Positions 12,253 to 23,589 of a stretch of DNA of 64,000 nucleotides are shown one piece after another. A program made the translations under genes and the position numbers. The notes below the pieces were generated by a model. The model was not told where the DNA came from, searched no databases, and saw only the letters and a list, made by a program, of their open reading frames with translations. Within the stretch, counting starts at the first letter, position 1. Each line of letters starts with the position of its first letter. The stretch comes from Amyelois transitella (lineage: Eukaryota; Arthropoda; Insecta; Lepidoptera; Pyralidae). The stretch spans positions 276,001-340,000 of the forward strand of contig NC_083534.1 in NCBI RefSeq assembly GCF_032362555.1, read 5' to 3'.

Positions 12253-15200
12253 ATGAGATATCTTTCACAAATATTTCAACCTATAATAACCATACCAAAG
12301 AATGCTAAAATTAAAAACACCGAAATCACATGTAAAAGTCAAAAGGTAATTTTAATATTATTTGTATTTATTTCTTCATTCCAAAATGATATATTTACAT
12401 AAATACATAAATGAAAATGTGATTGATGCTAAACGATAAAAATTTAAATATGGATCTTACAATATCATCGGAATTCAATTTCACAAGAAGTAGTGTTTAT
12501 TTATGTAATACTTGATAACAAAATTGATTTTCGCTCTTTCGACAAGGCTTCTTAAAATAAACGAGTAGAATAAACTAGCGTGCTAACTACTTTTGTTCCT
12601 GCATAGAATGTAGAAGTTGATGAAGGTAAAGGCTAATAAACTTTGGATGCATGTTTTAGACAATGAATAGCAACCTACATTTGAATCTCAATTCAATCAT
12701 TAAGACGCACAGCTGAATATAGCCTTCAACTCCTTTCAATACTTGTCTGCGTCTAAGACATAATTAACTGATTTTTCACTTTCACATTGCATTATACTAT
12801 TTATGAATAATACAGATCTTTAAAAGAGCACATAACATATTATGTTTTTATCTTAGACAAATCATGTTACAAAAATCCGTGATCACTGAGCAATATATAA
12901 ATTAAGGTACATTACATTATGCTTACTACTTATATTACATACATACATATAATCACGTCTATATCCCTTGCCAGGTAGACAGAGCCAACAGTCTTGTAAA
13001 GACTGATAGGCCACATTCAGCTATTTGGCTTTAAGATAGAATTGAGATTCAAATAGTGACAGGTTGCTAGCCCATCGCCTAAAAAAGAATCCCCAGTATG
13101 TAAGCCTATCCCTTAATCGCCTTTTACGACATCCTTGGGAAAGAGATGGAGTGGTCCGATTCTTTTTGTATTGGTGCCGGGAAACCACACGGCACTTATT
13201 ACTTATATTATTTATAAATAAGTCATAATCATATGTATTTTTCCATTAGCTCCTTTTAGAATGTGGTCTAGTCCGTCCAACTGGTACCGGCTTCTTCTCA
13301 ATCCTCCCGCTTGCTAGAAGATCCATAGACAAACTAGAGGTGCTGATCAGAAAAGGCATAGAGTCTGTGGGAGCCCAGAATATAACGTTGCCCACACTAA
13401 CACCGTCTAGTTTGTGGGAGAAGACGGGACGGTTGGGCAGCGAAGCGGAGTTGTTGACAGTGGAAGATAGACATGAAAAACAGTATTTGTTAGCGCCTGT
13501 AAGTAAACATATTCTGTTTTTAGAGGTCCGTAACAAGAAGGTAACAAGTGGCCTTTATTACTGAAATTTCAATTTATTTATTGCATATCATTTTGTACAT
13601 TTCAGTTCTAACTACTACAATAAGAATTTTTACAACTTGTCAAAAGCATTTTTTTTAATGTACATTAATTGTTTAAATCTCAATTACAGACATATGAGGA
13701 GGCCGTAGCTGATCTGCTGTCGGACGTAGGCCCCATTTCTTACAAGCAACTACCTCTATTATTATACCAGGTAACAATTTTTCATTACTGTTCCCCATAG
13801 TAAGAGTACATCATTTAACCTTTTCCTTGATCCAGACTAAAAAACTTGGGACCAATGGATAGGCTTATGAACTAGACTGAACAGATTAGGCTTATTAACT
13901 ATTTAAATATCAATTCTATCATAAATCCAAAGCTGAACGTGGCCTATCAGTATTTTGAAGCCTGTGGGCTCTGTCTGCCCCGTTACGGATGGACGTGGTT
14001 ATGTATTTTTTAAACATACATACATAGAATTGAGATTCAAATAGTGACAGGTTGCTAGCCCATCGCCTAAAAGAAGAATCCCAAGTTATAACCCTACCCC
14101 TTAGTCGCCTTTTACGACCGAATTTGTTAAACATTTTCAGATAAGCAACAAATTTAGGGACGAACATCGCCCGAAACACGGGTTGTTGCGTGCGCGGGAG
14201 TTCGCCATGATGGACGCGTACGGCGCTCACGCTACGCTCGCTTGCGCCGAGCGAGCGTACGAGCGTATATCTGAAGCGTATAGGAGAATATTTGAAGAGT
14301 TACAGTTGCAAGTTTTTAGAGGTAGGTATTAGTTCGTCTTCCACCTAGCTTCAGTCCCGGTCGCATCCTCACCACTCTGGAGAGGAGCCCGGGGTGCGCC
14401 TTCGACCATGGACCCTGGATTGGGTGAGTCAGGTTTGTACACGAAGCGACTCCCGTCTGACCTCCGCAACCTTTGCAGGGGAACTTAACCCGTGTTGGAT
14501 CGATCATGGTCACACATCCAGTTGCCTGAATGTGCAGGTTTCCTCGCGATGTTTTTCCTCACCGTGAAAGCATCAGCTAGTATCGTAATTTAAGAACATA
14601 ACTTCGAAAATAGTCATTGGTAGGTGTCGAGCTGGGATTCGAACTTGTTCTTAATTGCGTATCATGCATTTTTTTACCTGGCACCTTATCTAGGGTCAGG
14701 TCAAAAGTACCCGAAACCGCCGAGCTTGTATGAAGAGAGTTATGAATGTGGATGAAGCGAAGGAAGTATGCAGAGATCGTGGCAATTGGAAAGAGGTAGT
14801 TTTTGCCTACCCCTCCGGGAAAGAGGCGTGATTTTATGTATGTATGTATTAATGCACTATCTATTCGACTACGGTTTTTTTAAATAATTTTATTTGTTAT
14901 ACCTAACATTAAGTTTGATTGTCACTAGTGTTTAAATATTTGCTTTAGCTTCCTGGTTTGTTTGCTTTTTGATGCAACTCAAAACCAATTGGCTAGTGTT
15001 TTTTCAATTTGATAACGCTAATGGCATACATACCAAATTTCATCGTAATCGGTTCAGTAGTTTTTGCGTGAAAGTGTGACAAACATCCATACTGACATCC
15101 TGATATAATCTGTTTTTTCTGTTCGGTCAGCTGGTTGACTGGTAGAGAATGCCAAACGGCATTAAGTCCGCCTTTTGTACATTTTTGTACACACATACAT

Positions 15201-18200
15201 ACATACATATGGTCACGTCTATATCCCCTGCGGGGTAGACAGAGCCAACAGTTTTGAAAAGACTGAATGGCCACGTTCACCTATTTGGCTTTATGATAGA
15301 ATTGAGACATTACACTTTTTGTTTTTGTGCAACAAAGTTTCAAATAGCTGAACGTGGCCATTCAGTCTATTCGACACTGTTGGCTCTGTCTACCCCGCAA
15401 GGGATATAGACGTGACCATATGTATGTGTATGTAAAGTTTTAAATAAATAAATAAATACTCACAAACTTTCGCATTTATAATATTAGTAGTATATATACG
15501 TAGTAGTTAATAGGAAAATTATATTTATTTAGTATCAGCGCCATCTGGCGTCATGGGCGGGTCAGTATCTCACGAGTGGCAGCTACCAGCCGCGCCCGGG
15601 GAAGACAGGCTGTGTGTTTGTCTGTCGTGTCATCACGCCTCAACTAGCGAAGGGCGGTGTGTTGTGTGCGGGGGCGAGACAGAGAGTCTGGGTAGTATTG
15701 AGGTGAGTTAATTTATTTAGTAGCTACGCCCCCAAAAATAAATTCAAATTCAAAATTTTTATTCATTATTATAGGATACTTCATATAATAAATAAATAAA
15801 TATATACGGGACAAATAACACAGATTGATTTAGCCTCGAAGTACGTTCGAGACTTGTGTTACGAGATACTAACTCAATGATACTATTGTAGCGGGAGCGA
15901 TGATTCGGCTCGACCGCCACCAAAGGGAAGATCTTCCGCCAGGCTAGGTGTTATGCCTGGGGAACCGCGGCTCCAACGATGTTGTGTCGGAGGTTGTATA
16001 TTTAGCTCCAATCCGTGAAATCTCTGAAATCGCGATTTGGGTTCTTCGCTGCTATTGGCTGAGCGCGTCGATTTCTTCGAGATGATTGACAAGTAGTTGT
16101 TTTGATTGGATGTTGTGGACGAGTGGCGTAGAGATGGCGCCACAGTACTCCCCCCCAAGACCGGAGGTCTGAAGTCTTGATCTTGCTGTGCAATCTGTGC
16201 TTCAGTAGCTTGCAAGTGCCAGTTGTCTTCCAGTGAGTCGGAAGTTGCTCGAAGTCCTAGTGAGTCAGGAGTGAGCTGTTGCGTTGCTCGTAGTCTGCGG
16301 TGAGTCGAGACAGTAGAGAGCGAAGTCGACTTGTTGGCGCCGAGAGAAATCGTGCAGAGCTGCCACGCTGGAGAGAAGAGCGGCCGTCGAAGAGATCCAG
16401 GCGTGGGCTGCGGTAGATGCGTCGGTCGCTGAAGTCGATGAGAGTGAGTGCGGGTGGAGACAGGACCAGGAAGCTCGTTGAGTTGGCTGCGATGGACCTG
16501 CTGCGATACCCAGTTGCTGGCTTGCTGTGAGACTGCTTGCAGAGTGAGGAGTGATGCTGAGGATTGGAGTTGATGATGAAGAAGGTTGCTTCCAATCACG
16601 TCGGGGTCACCAATGTAGCGGGAGCGATGATTCGGCTCGACCGCCACCAAAGGGAAGATCTTCCGCCAGGCTAGGTGTTATGCCTGGGGAACCGCGGCTC
16701 CAACGATGTTGTGTCGGAGGTTGTATATTTAGCTCCAATCCGTGAAATCTCTGAAATCGCGATTTGGGTTCTTCGCTGCTATTGGCTGAGCGCGTCGATT
16801 TCTTCGAGATGATTGACAAGTAGTTGTTTTGATTGGATGTTGTGGACGAGTGGCGTAGAGATGGCGCCACACTATATTTTATAATAAATACTTATAAAGA
16901 TAAACATCCAAGACCCAGGCCAATCAGAAAAAGTTCTTTTCTCATCATGCCCTGGCCGGGATTCGAACCCGGGACCTCCGGTGTCGCAGACAAGCGTACT
17001 ACCGCTGCGCCACAGAGGCCGTCGCTTCCGTCATATCGCTTGATAATTGTCAAATCTTTTGGTGTCACGACATTGGTTGACGTCAAATAAACTTAAAACT
17101 AAGTTTACTGCCGCTTCTAAGGCGTCAGTGCAGAAGAAGCGCTAACAAACTGCACTGCAGCATTTGCTTGGGATAACAAGTACTTACTTACTATTTTATT
17201 CCAGATTAATTCACACATCAATAAGCCATACAGCTGAACGTGGTATTTCAAATCTTTTCAATGCTTTTCGATCTGTCTACCCCGTAATGAATAAGGTCAA
17301 TAAATTACTGAAGTTTTTTGAAAAAAATATTATTAGTGAAATGATTCAAATAAGTGAACTTCGTGAATTTTTTTTTAATGACTTTGAAATATATATTTTT
17401 TTTTCTATTAAAGGTGGGTCACACATTCATACTTGGTACCAAATACAGCGACCCATTGAAGGCTCACTTCATCCCGCCCAGCGGCCCGGCAGAGCCTCTT
17501 GTCATGTCGTGCTACGGCATAGGAATTACCAGGTAAGCGTGTCCGTCGTTTATTCTAAGTTGTGTAAAGAATTTTCCTTAATTGAATTTTCCTTGTGGTA
17601 CTTGAGAATAGGACCACGCCATATCTTTCCCCATGGATGTCGTAAAAGGCGACTAAGGGATAGGCTTAAAAAACTTGGGGTTCTTTAAGGCGATGGGCTA
17701 GCAACCTGTCACTATTTGTTTTTTTTTTATCTCAATTCTATCATTAAGCCAAACAGCTGACCGTGGCCTGTCAGTCTTTTCAAGACTCTTGGCCCTGTCT
17801 ACCCCGCTAGGGATATAGACGTGACTATATTTACGTACATATGTGTATGTAATATTGAATAGATTTTTGGTAAGCTATATAAAGAAATATTTACATTTTT
17901 TTAAGATGAATAATTTTATTTCAGACTATTAGCTGCTAGTCTAGAAGCCCTATCTAGTGACAAGAGTTTAAGATGGCCGCGGCACATAGCACCTTACAGC
18001 GTCCTAGTCATTGGTCCTAAGGTACATACATATAATCACGTCTACATCCCTTGCGGGGTGGACAAAGCCAACAGTCTTTTAAAGACTGATAGGCCACATT
18101 CAGCTATTTGGCTTTAAGATAGAATTGAGATTCAAATAGTGAAAGGTACACTTACTATCTATCTCTTATATATAAAATTCTCGTGTCACAATGTTCGTTC

Positions 18201-20713
18201 CCGTACTCCTCCGAAACGGCTTGACCGATTTTCGTGAAATTTTGTGAGCGTATTGAGTAGGTCTGAGAATCGGCCGACATCTATTTTTCATACCACTCTG
18301 TGATAAAGGTTTTCCACCCTTATCATTTTATTTTTAACTAGATATTACTTAACAACTTTTTTTAAGGCGATGTGCTAGCAAGTAGCAACCTGTCACTATT
18401 TGAATCTCAATTCTATCTTAAAGCCAAACAGCTGAACGTGGCCATTCAGTCTTTTCAATACTGTTGGCTCTGTCTACCCCGCAAGGGACATAGACGTGAC
18501 CATATGTATGTATGAATTTGATTTTGTCTTCTAAAATTGGCACGGGTCACGCAGCAGACACACCAAGTTATTTTTTTTATTCGCTACCATATGACCATAT
18601 GTATGTATCCTACTACTATTATAAAGGCGAAAGTTTGTATGGATGTATGGATGTTTGTTACTCTTTCACGCAAAAACTACTGAACCGATTACCATGAAAT
18701 TTGGTATGTAGGTAGCTGAAGACCCAGAATAACACATAGGCTACTTTTTATCCCAGAGTTCCCGCGGGATTGATAGGGTTTCCATGCGGACCAAGTCGCG
18801 GGCGGCCTCTAGTGTATGTATATATGTATGTTTTTGTACCAACCGTGCCGTATGGTTCCCGGCACCAATACAAAAAAGAATTGGACCACTCCATCTCTTT
18901 CCCATGGATGTCGTAAAAGGCGACTAAGGGATAAGCTTACAAACTTGGGATTCTTCTTTAAGGCGATGGGCTAGCAACCTGTCACTATATGAATCTCAAT
19001 TATATCATTAATCCAAACAGCTGAACGTGGCCTATCAGTCTTTTCAAGACTGTTGGCTCTGTCTACCCCGCAAGGGATATAGACGTGATCATATGTGTGT
19101 ATGTATGTTTTTGTTCCCCACAGGAGGGCTCCAAAGAGTGGTCCGCCCACGGCGTGGACTCCATCGACCGTTTATATCGAAGACTGAGTGAAGTCCCCGG
19201 GTTGACCAATGACATTCTAGTTGATGACCGACACACGCTTACCATAGGAAAGAGACTGCTAATGGGTGACAAGTGAGTAATATAGTACCCGGTTGACCGA
19301 GCTGTGCTCGGTCTACCAGAGATGGCGCTGATATAGTTTCTTAAAACGCGGTTTTTAAAATGTTTAAATATCTTGGGAACCGAGCTTTTCTCGAACCTAG
19401 GACCTTGATAAATCGATTCCTTGAGCCGAAAAGCCCCTAATCTGTAACTTTCATGAAAATCGTTGGAACCGTTTCCGAGATCCTGATCCTGATTATATAT
19501 ATATACAAGAATTGCTCGTTTAAATATATTAGATAGATTTGACGTCAACCAATGTTGTTAAACCATACGTTTTGACAATTATTAAGCGATATGAAGTATC
19601 CTATAATAATGAATAAAAATTTTCAATTCTGAAGTAGTTATAACTCGACGGCCTCTGTGGCGCAGCGGTAGTGCGCTCGTCTGTGACACCGGAGGTAACG
19701 GGTTCGAATCCCGGCCGGGGTGTGGTGAGAAACGGACTTTTTCTGATCGGCCTGAGTTTTGGATGTTTATCTGTATAAGTATTTATTATAGAATATAGTA
19801 TCGTTGTGGTAGTATCTCGTAACACGAGTCTCGAACTTACTTCGAGGCTGACTCAATCTGTGTAAGTTTTCAAAAAAAAAATCTCACTCACATAGTATAG
19901 ATTTATTTTATAGCAACCTGTCACTATTTGAATCTCAATTCCTATCACGTGACCGAACCATCTCAACACAGCCTTTTCTATTCCTGTAACTACATCTTCT
20001 TTCACATCACAACATTCCCTTATCACGCTGTTCCTTATCCGGTCACTCAATTTCACACCCAACATACTCCTTAACGCTCTCATTTCCACTGCATTTATTC
20101 TGCTTTCGTGCTTCTTTTACCATACCCAACTTTCACTCCCATACACTAATGTCGGAACCAACACGCAATACAATTTTATGTATGTATGTACATATTAAAA
20201 TATAAATAATTAGCTGTGCCCGAAATCGTCCGCGTGGAATAGTTATTTTGGGCATCATTGAAAAGCCCTCAAGGATGAATAATTTTTCCCGATTTTTTTC
20301 TCCATTATTTCTTCGCTCCTTATAGTTGCAGCGTGATGTTATATAGCCTAAAGCCTTGCACGATAAATGGTATATTCAACACAATTTTTTCAATTCGAAC
20401 CAGTAGTTCCTGAGATTAGCGCGTTAAAACAAACAAACAAACTCTTCAGCTTTATAATATTAGTATTAGTACGTTCAATTTAAAAATTCTCCAGACTATT
20501 TAAATATAATATGTTTATAATTTCAGAATGGGCTTCCCATACATAATTGTATGCGGCCGGTCCACCCTTGATAACCCGCCTAAATACGAAGTGTACAAGA
20601 GTGTGCCGCACCAGCAGTCCGCCCCCGTGCTTCTTAATTTGGAAGAGTTATTAATAATGTTGACAGACAAGGTGGAGTGTGATAACCTAAAAATTTTGGA
20701 AAATAAAAATTGA
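12253..20713 (+). CDS. PARS2: Mitochondrial prolyl-tRNA synthetase, nine coding exons
   Basis: This nuclear enzyme charges mitochondrial tRNA-Pro with proline in the mitochondrial matrix. Coding exons are 12253-12345, 13250-13498, 13690-13770, 14141-14321, 15539-15702, 17414-17532, 17925-18021, 19124-19272 and 20527-20713. All junctions are GT-AG and the phases agree, giving 439 aa. The first 31 residues are basic and lack acidic clusters at the start, as expected for a mitochondrial presequence. A class II synthetase core follows: the proline-binding TYEE (115-118), motif 2 FRDE with GLLRAREF (146-162), and motif 3 GIGITR (291-296). The C-terminal anticodon-binding domain starts near APYSVLVIG. 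There is no bacterial-type insertion editing domain, which fits animal PARS2; the human protein is about 475 aa. The introns are full of SINEs, and intron 5 carries a TRIM. AATAAA lies at 20722-20727, just after the stop. The exact first exon depends on the chosen ATG, which has no in-frame rival downstream in the exon. Confidence 0.93.
12946..13195 (-). repeat. Family A repeat in PARS2 intron 1
   Basis: Full-length reversed copy that ends 54 bp before the exon 2 acceptor at 13248-13249. Confidence 0.85.
13845..14118. repeat. Two partial family A repeats, PARS2 intron 3
   Basis: A forward fragment (about 13845-14008) abuts a reversed fragment (about 14020-14118). Together they form almost all of the intron, and the second ends about 22 bp before the exon 4 acceptor. 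Confidence 0.75.
14335..14700 (+). repeat. Family H repeat, long copy, PARS2 intron 4
   Basis: Contains CCGGTCGCATCCTCACCACT and GTACACGAAGCGACTCCCGT, followed by GAGCTGGGATTCGAAC, which resembles a B-box. The SINE at 55029 has the same head and tail in opposite sense, so family H may be the body of a tRNA-headed SINE. Confidence 0.6.
14720..14850 (+). repeat. LINE 3' end fragment, PARS2 intron 4
   Basis: Carries the GTTATGAATGTGGATGAAGC and CTACCCCTCCGGGAAAGAGG segments, which correspond to the end of the reverse-transcriptase ORF seen at 28330. An (ATGT)n tail follows. Confidence 0.7.
15191..15434. repeat. Head-on pair of truncated family A repeats
   Basis: The reversed part (15191-15306) and forward part (15341-15434) face each other across about 35 bp, so this intron RNA could fold back on itself. 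Confidence 0.7.
15887..16144 (-). repeat. TRIM 3' LTR
   Basis: It is preceded, in element sense, by the G-rich polypurine tract. Its sequence reads the same as the other LTR throughout, which implies recent insertion. Confidence 0.9.
16614..16871 (-). repeat. TRIM 5' LTR
   Basis: It abuts the tRNA-Trp-complementary primer binding site at 16594-16612, which fixes the element's orientation as minus strand. Confidence 0.9.
17080..17172 (+). repeat. Family I repeat fragment
   Basis: Contains GACGTCAATA... variants followed by a CAGAAGAAGCG segment and CTGCAGCATTTG, which match the better copies at 30275, 35630 and 49138. Confidence 0.55.
17604..17852 (+). repeat. Family A repeat in PARS2 intron 6
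   Basis: Nearly complete copy lacking only the head. It occupies most of the 392-bp intron. Confidence 0.8.
18024..18150 (-). repeat. Family A repeat, truncated, at PARS2 exon 7 donor
   Basis: The TACATACATATAATCACG tail begins immediately after the exon 7 donor GT at 18022, so part of the donor context is SINE-derived. Confidence 0.75.
18163..18350 (+). mobile_element. Family E Helitron-like fragment
   Basis: Begins TCTTATATATAAAATTCTCG and runs through GTGTCACAATGTTCGTTCCC. The 3' end with the CCGGGACAGCTAG terminus is missing here but present in the 49660 copy. Confidence 0.65.
18360..18520 (+). repeat. Family A repeat, 5'-truncated
   Basis: Starts in the GGCGATGTGCTAGCAA region and runs to the (ATGT)n tail. 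Confidence 0.75.
18608..18812 (+). mobile_element. Family C Helitron-like element (Lep1-type), full
   Basis: Runs from TCCTACTACTATTATAAAGG to GGCGGCCTCTAG, a TC...CTAG structure. It carries an 8-bp internal duplication (GATGTATG) not seen in the copies at 25740 and 37228. Confidence 0.78.
18845..19108 (+). repeat. Family A repeat abutting PARS2 exon 8 acceptor
   Basis: Full-length copy in gene orientation. Its (ATGT)n tail runs into the TTTTTGTTCCCCACAG acceptor, leaving about 15 bp between repeat and exon. Confidence 0.85.
19648..19866 (+). repeat. Family B tRNA-derived SINE in PARS2 intron 8
   Basis: Good A box (TGGCGCAGCGGT) and B box (GGTTCGAATCC), then the ACTTCGAGGCTGACTCAATC body end. 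It could fold as a tRNA acceptor-like head, but it is a SINE and not a functional tRNA gene. Confidence 0.85.
19940..20165 (-). repeat. LINE ORF fragment
   Basis: Reverse-strand remnants of the same reverse-transcriptase ORF as at 28330, broken by frameshifts. Shared peptides include RWFGHV and MRALRSM. Confidence 0.6.
20211..20466 (-). mobile_element. Family D Helitron-like element
   Basis: Reversed copy from TAGCTGTGCCCG to the TTTATAATATTAGTA end. It lies in PARS2 intron 8, about 60 bp before exon 9. Confidence 0.72.
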
Positions 20714-20721
20714 TGTTAATT

Positions 20722-20727
20722 AATAAA
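20722..20727 (+). terminator. Candidate polyadenylation signal of PARS2
   Basis: AATAAA nine bases after the stop codon, followed by a T-rich tract. The very short 3' UTR is plausible but unproven. Confidence 0.5.
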
Positions 20728-20873
20728 TTGTAGTTTTTTTTTCTTTATATGAAGCTGTTACCTGTGACTTCGTCCGCGTGGAAGAAAAGGCTAATAAGGG
20801 CTGATTTTTTGCCGACTTACTTGAAAGATTACATTTACGATCAAATATATATCAAATTCGTTAATTTGTTGTC

Positions 20874-21135
20874 TCGTGTGGTTCCCGTTACCAATAGAAA
20901 AAAGAATAGGACCACTCCACCTCTTTCCTATTGATGTCGTAAAAGGCGACTAAGGGATAGGTTTATATACCTACCTATTTGGGATTCCTCTATAAAGCAA
21001 ATGGCAACCTGTCACTATTTGAATCTCAATTCTATCGTTAAGCCAAACAGCTGTACGTGGCCTTTGAGTCTTTATCAAGACTTTTGGCTTTGTCTACCCC
21101 GCTAGGGATAAAAACGTGATTATATGTTATGTTAA
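20874..21135 (+). repeat. Family A repeat downstream of PARS2
   Basis: Complete copy with a slightly altered head (TCGTGTGGTTCCCG). Confidence 0.8.
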
Positions 21136-21572
21136 TCGTGAAAATTTATTTGATACACACGAGTGATTTTTTCATTATTATAGGTATATCGCTGATACGC
21201 GCAGCGAATTAATATTTATAGTATTTACTTATAACTTTAAATATAAAAATTGAATTGTTTATACTTAGGTATAAGTATAATATTTTTGTATGGATAGACA
21301 GAGGCGTTAAGCAATGGAATTTATGAACACGAATGTAAATTATTCTAATATCTTTTAGCCTTTTCGAGACTGTTGGCACTGTCTACCCCGTAATGTAGAA
21401 AAAACGTGATGTTACTCTACTATATCTCTTGAAAAAATCTCCAGATATGAATATATACTTTAATCTTAACGGATCGAACAATAAATAGTACTTAAACATT
21501 ATGTAAAACGTAAAAATTGTCTGAACATTTAAAAACCTTTCTTCAAAGTTTTTAGCCTTGATCCATTATGAC

Positions 21573-21972
21573 TAGAGATGGGATAATCGGATGCATATTT
21601 ACCTTAACTAATATTTTGGCTAAGAAAGTATGGAGGCGGCTTCTTGCTTTCGGGATTCGAATTATTTTGAATCCCGGAAATTTTATTAAACAAAAAATTG
21701 AAACTTATTGTATATTAGATATGATAAACATCTTTATAAACAGAAGTGATGGATGATCATATTTATTAAAAAAATTACCTACCTACCGGGATTCCAGAAT
21801 TATACCGCGTGATTTTTTAGTCAGTACAAAAACTGTCTGAGGTTATTCAGACCATAATTAGAACATTAATTGTCAATGCCGAATCCCGGAATTTTTGAGG
21901 TACAGAAGTACGTTCCATACTAACCCAACACCCCAAATTAAGGTAAATATACATCCGAATATCCGATCTCTG
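21573..21972. mobile_element. hAT-type MITE with 8-bp target duplication
   Basis: The terminal inverted repeats are about 34 bp: TAGAGATGGGATAATCGGAT at the left and CAGAGATCGGATATTCGGAT when the right end is read in reverse. ATTATGAC flanks both sides exactly (21565-21572 and 21973-21980). The YAGAG start and 8-bp duplication are typical of hAT elements. The 400-bp interior has no transposase, only nested CGGGATTC/GAATCCCGG inverted motifs. Confidence 0.88.
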
Positions 21973-21980
21973 ATTATGAC

Positions 21981-22910
21981 TAAGGAACAATCGTTAGCGT
22001 CATTTATAAAATTTGTTGACTACATTTTCTCTAACCTGAAAGAATTTAATAAAGACAACTCAATTACATAAATATAGGTAAGTACCTACATAAAATACGT
22101 ACGAACTTATACCCTTTATGTATTTTGTAACCAAATTAGTTTCTCCATTATTAGTTCGTTTTTCGAGCTCTATCTTGAGATTCTGCATGTATCTGAGAAT
22201 ATTTTGATGTGGTTGTTATCAAATGCAGTGTTGTTTTTATTACGTTATAAACATCTGACTATTTCTTCTGATGCAAAGCATACTCTAACTAATCGAGTAC
22301 GATCAGGGTGAAATTTCTCAAGGCGGGTATGACTTTTAGAGGCTCAGGACATTCATTGTATATTGTTTTAATTTAATAAAGACACTTCAATAACATAAAA
22401 TAAAAAATAAAAAAAGTTAAGACTTCCTCTTGATTCACTTTTGCCATCTGCATGGATGAGAAGCAGACGAATGCGCTCTTATTCCATACCTGTGTCACAA
22501 TAATTTCAATTAACGGGGTCATAGTCTGAGTGAGGTCACAGCGGCTGAATTGTCAATTGTTTATAATCTCTGTTTTCTAAATTATCTGTTTAATCTTCAT
22601 GGCACGATTATGAACAATTGCGTATTCACATAAATGAGGTCATTTATTTTAACGTCCATTGAAAGAGTGCACGCATTTTTTTTATTGTTTTTTTTTGTCA
22701 GCATTAGGTATGTTAATTATAACTAAAGTTAAACAAAGTTAATTGTCGCTTCCAATTTCTTCTTCAGTGCAGAAGAAACGGTAACAATCTGCACTGAAGC
22801 ATTTTCTTTAATAACGTTAACTTTACAATTATCCAAACTAAGAATAGAAATTAACGCGAGAGTACATTGTTATGATAAAATGGTTTTTACGAAATTTAAA
22901 TAAACATGCT
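21981..22910. other. Intergenic, no gene
   Basis: AT-rich sequence without supported exons. A fragment at about 22735-22815 resembles family I (GTGCAGAAGAAACGG, CTGCACTGAAGCATT). Confidence 0.45.
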
Positions 22911-22914
22911 CTTA

Positions 22915-23150
22915 GGAAGCGGTTGGTAGTATTTTAATATCCCGGGTTCGAATCCCGGCCAGGGCATAATGAGATAAGAAATGTCTCTGATTGGCCTGGG
23001 TCTTGGATGTTTAAATCTATATAAGTAGGTATTTAAACATAAAATATTGTTGTCATTTATCGTTGAGTTAGTATCTCGTAACACAAGTCTCAAACTTACT
23101 TCGAAGCTAACTCAATCTGTGTCATTTGTCCCGTATATATTTATTTATTT
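22915..23150 (+). repeat. Family B SINE lacking its A box
   Basis: Starts just before the B box (GGTTCGAATCCCGGCC) and continues to the (TATT)n tail. The missing head suggests 5' truncation on insertion. Confidence 0.78.
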
Positions 23151-23311
23151 AATAGTCTTACTCATCACTATAACCAATCTCCAAAAAATTATGCATTCTT
23201 CTTTAAGTTCTCTTCATTAAATTCCAAGGACAAAGGGTAGATACTTTTTACGCGGCACCTACGCAAAGTTACGGGAGATAAGACTATGGCACTATGACTA
23301 TGGGAGATTTT

Positions 23312-23563
23312 GACGGCCTCTGTGGCGCAGCGGTAGTACGCTTGTCTGTGACATTCGAGGTCCCGGGTTCGATTCGAATCCCGGTCAGGGCATGACGAGA
23401 TAAGAAATTTCTCTGATTGGCCTGGGTCTTGGATGTTTATCTATATAAGTATTTATTAAAAAATATAGTATCGTTGAGTTAGTATCTCGTAACAGAAGTC
23501 TCGAACTTACTTCGAGGCTGACTCAATCAGTGTTATTTGTCCCGTATACTTATATTTACTTAG
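23312..23563 (+). repeat. Family B tRNA-derived SINE
   Basis: Nearly complete. The B-box area carries a small duplication (GTTCGATTCGAATCCC). Confidence 0.82.
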
Positions 23564-23589
23564 GTATTTATAACAGCAATTGTGAATTA

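Larger units (their letters stand above)
15887..16871 (-). mobile_element. TRIM: terminal-repeat retrotransposon in miniature
   Basis: Direct repeats of 258 bp (15887-16144 and 16614-16871) flank about 470 bp of non-coding DNA. They read as identical by eye. On the minus strand each LTR starts TGTGGCGCC and ends GCTACA. After the 5' LTR and one spacer base comes TGGTGACCCCGACGTGATT (16612-16594), the complement of the tRNA-Trp 3' end with CCA. Before the 3' LTR sits a purine tract, TTGGGGGGGAG (about 16160-16148). CTAT flanks both sides as a target duplication. There is no gag or pol, so it must have moved with proteins supplied by an autonomous partner. A tRNA-Trp primer suggests a Ty3/gypsy-type partner, which is an inference. 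Confidence 0.92.
15788..17022 (-). repeat. Family B tRNA-derived SINE split by a TRIM
   Basis: The 3' part (15788-15886) and 5' part (16872-17022) are one reversed SINE separated by the 985-bp TRIM. In its sense direction it opens with a tRNA-like head: an A box TGGCGCAGCGGT and a B box GGTTCGAATCC. A body ending in (TATT)n follows. The intact copy at 41136 shows the uninterrupted order of the junction. Confidence 0.85.

Noticed and set aside
15883..16650. 255-codon open frame on the minus strand
   Set aside because: It spans the TRIM LTR and interior. It has no gag or pol motif, is GC-rich by composition and includes the primer site and LTR, so it is not a gene.
19649..19725. Possible tRNA gene
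   Set aside because: A and B boxes are present, but the anticodon stem does not fold properly and the same sequence recurs with a long body and (TATT)n tail, which marks a SINE.
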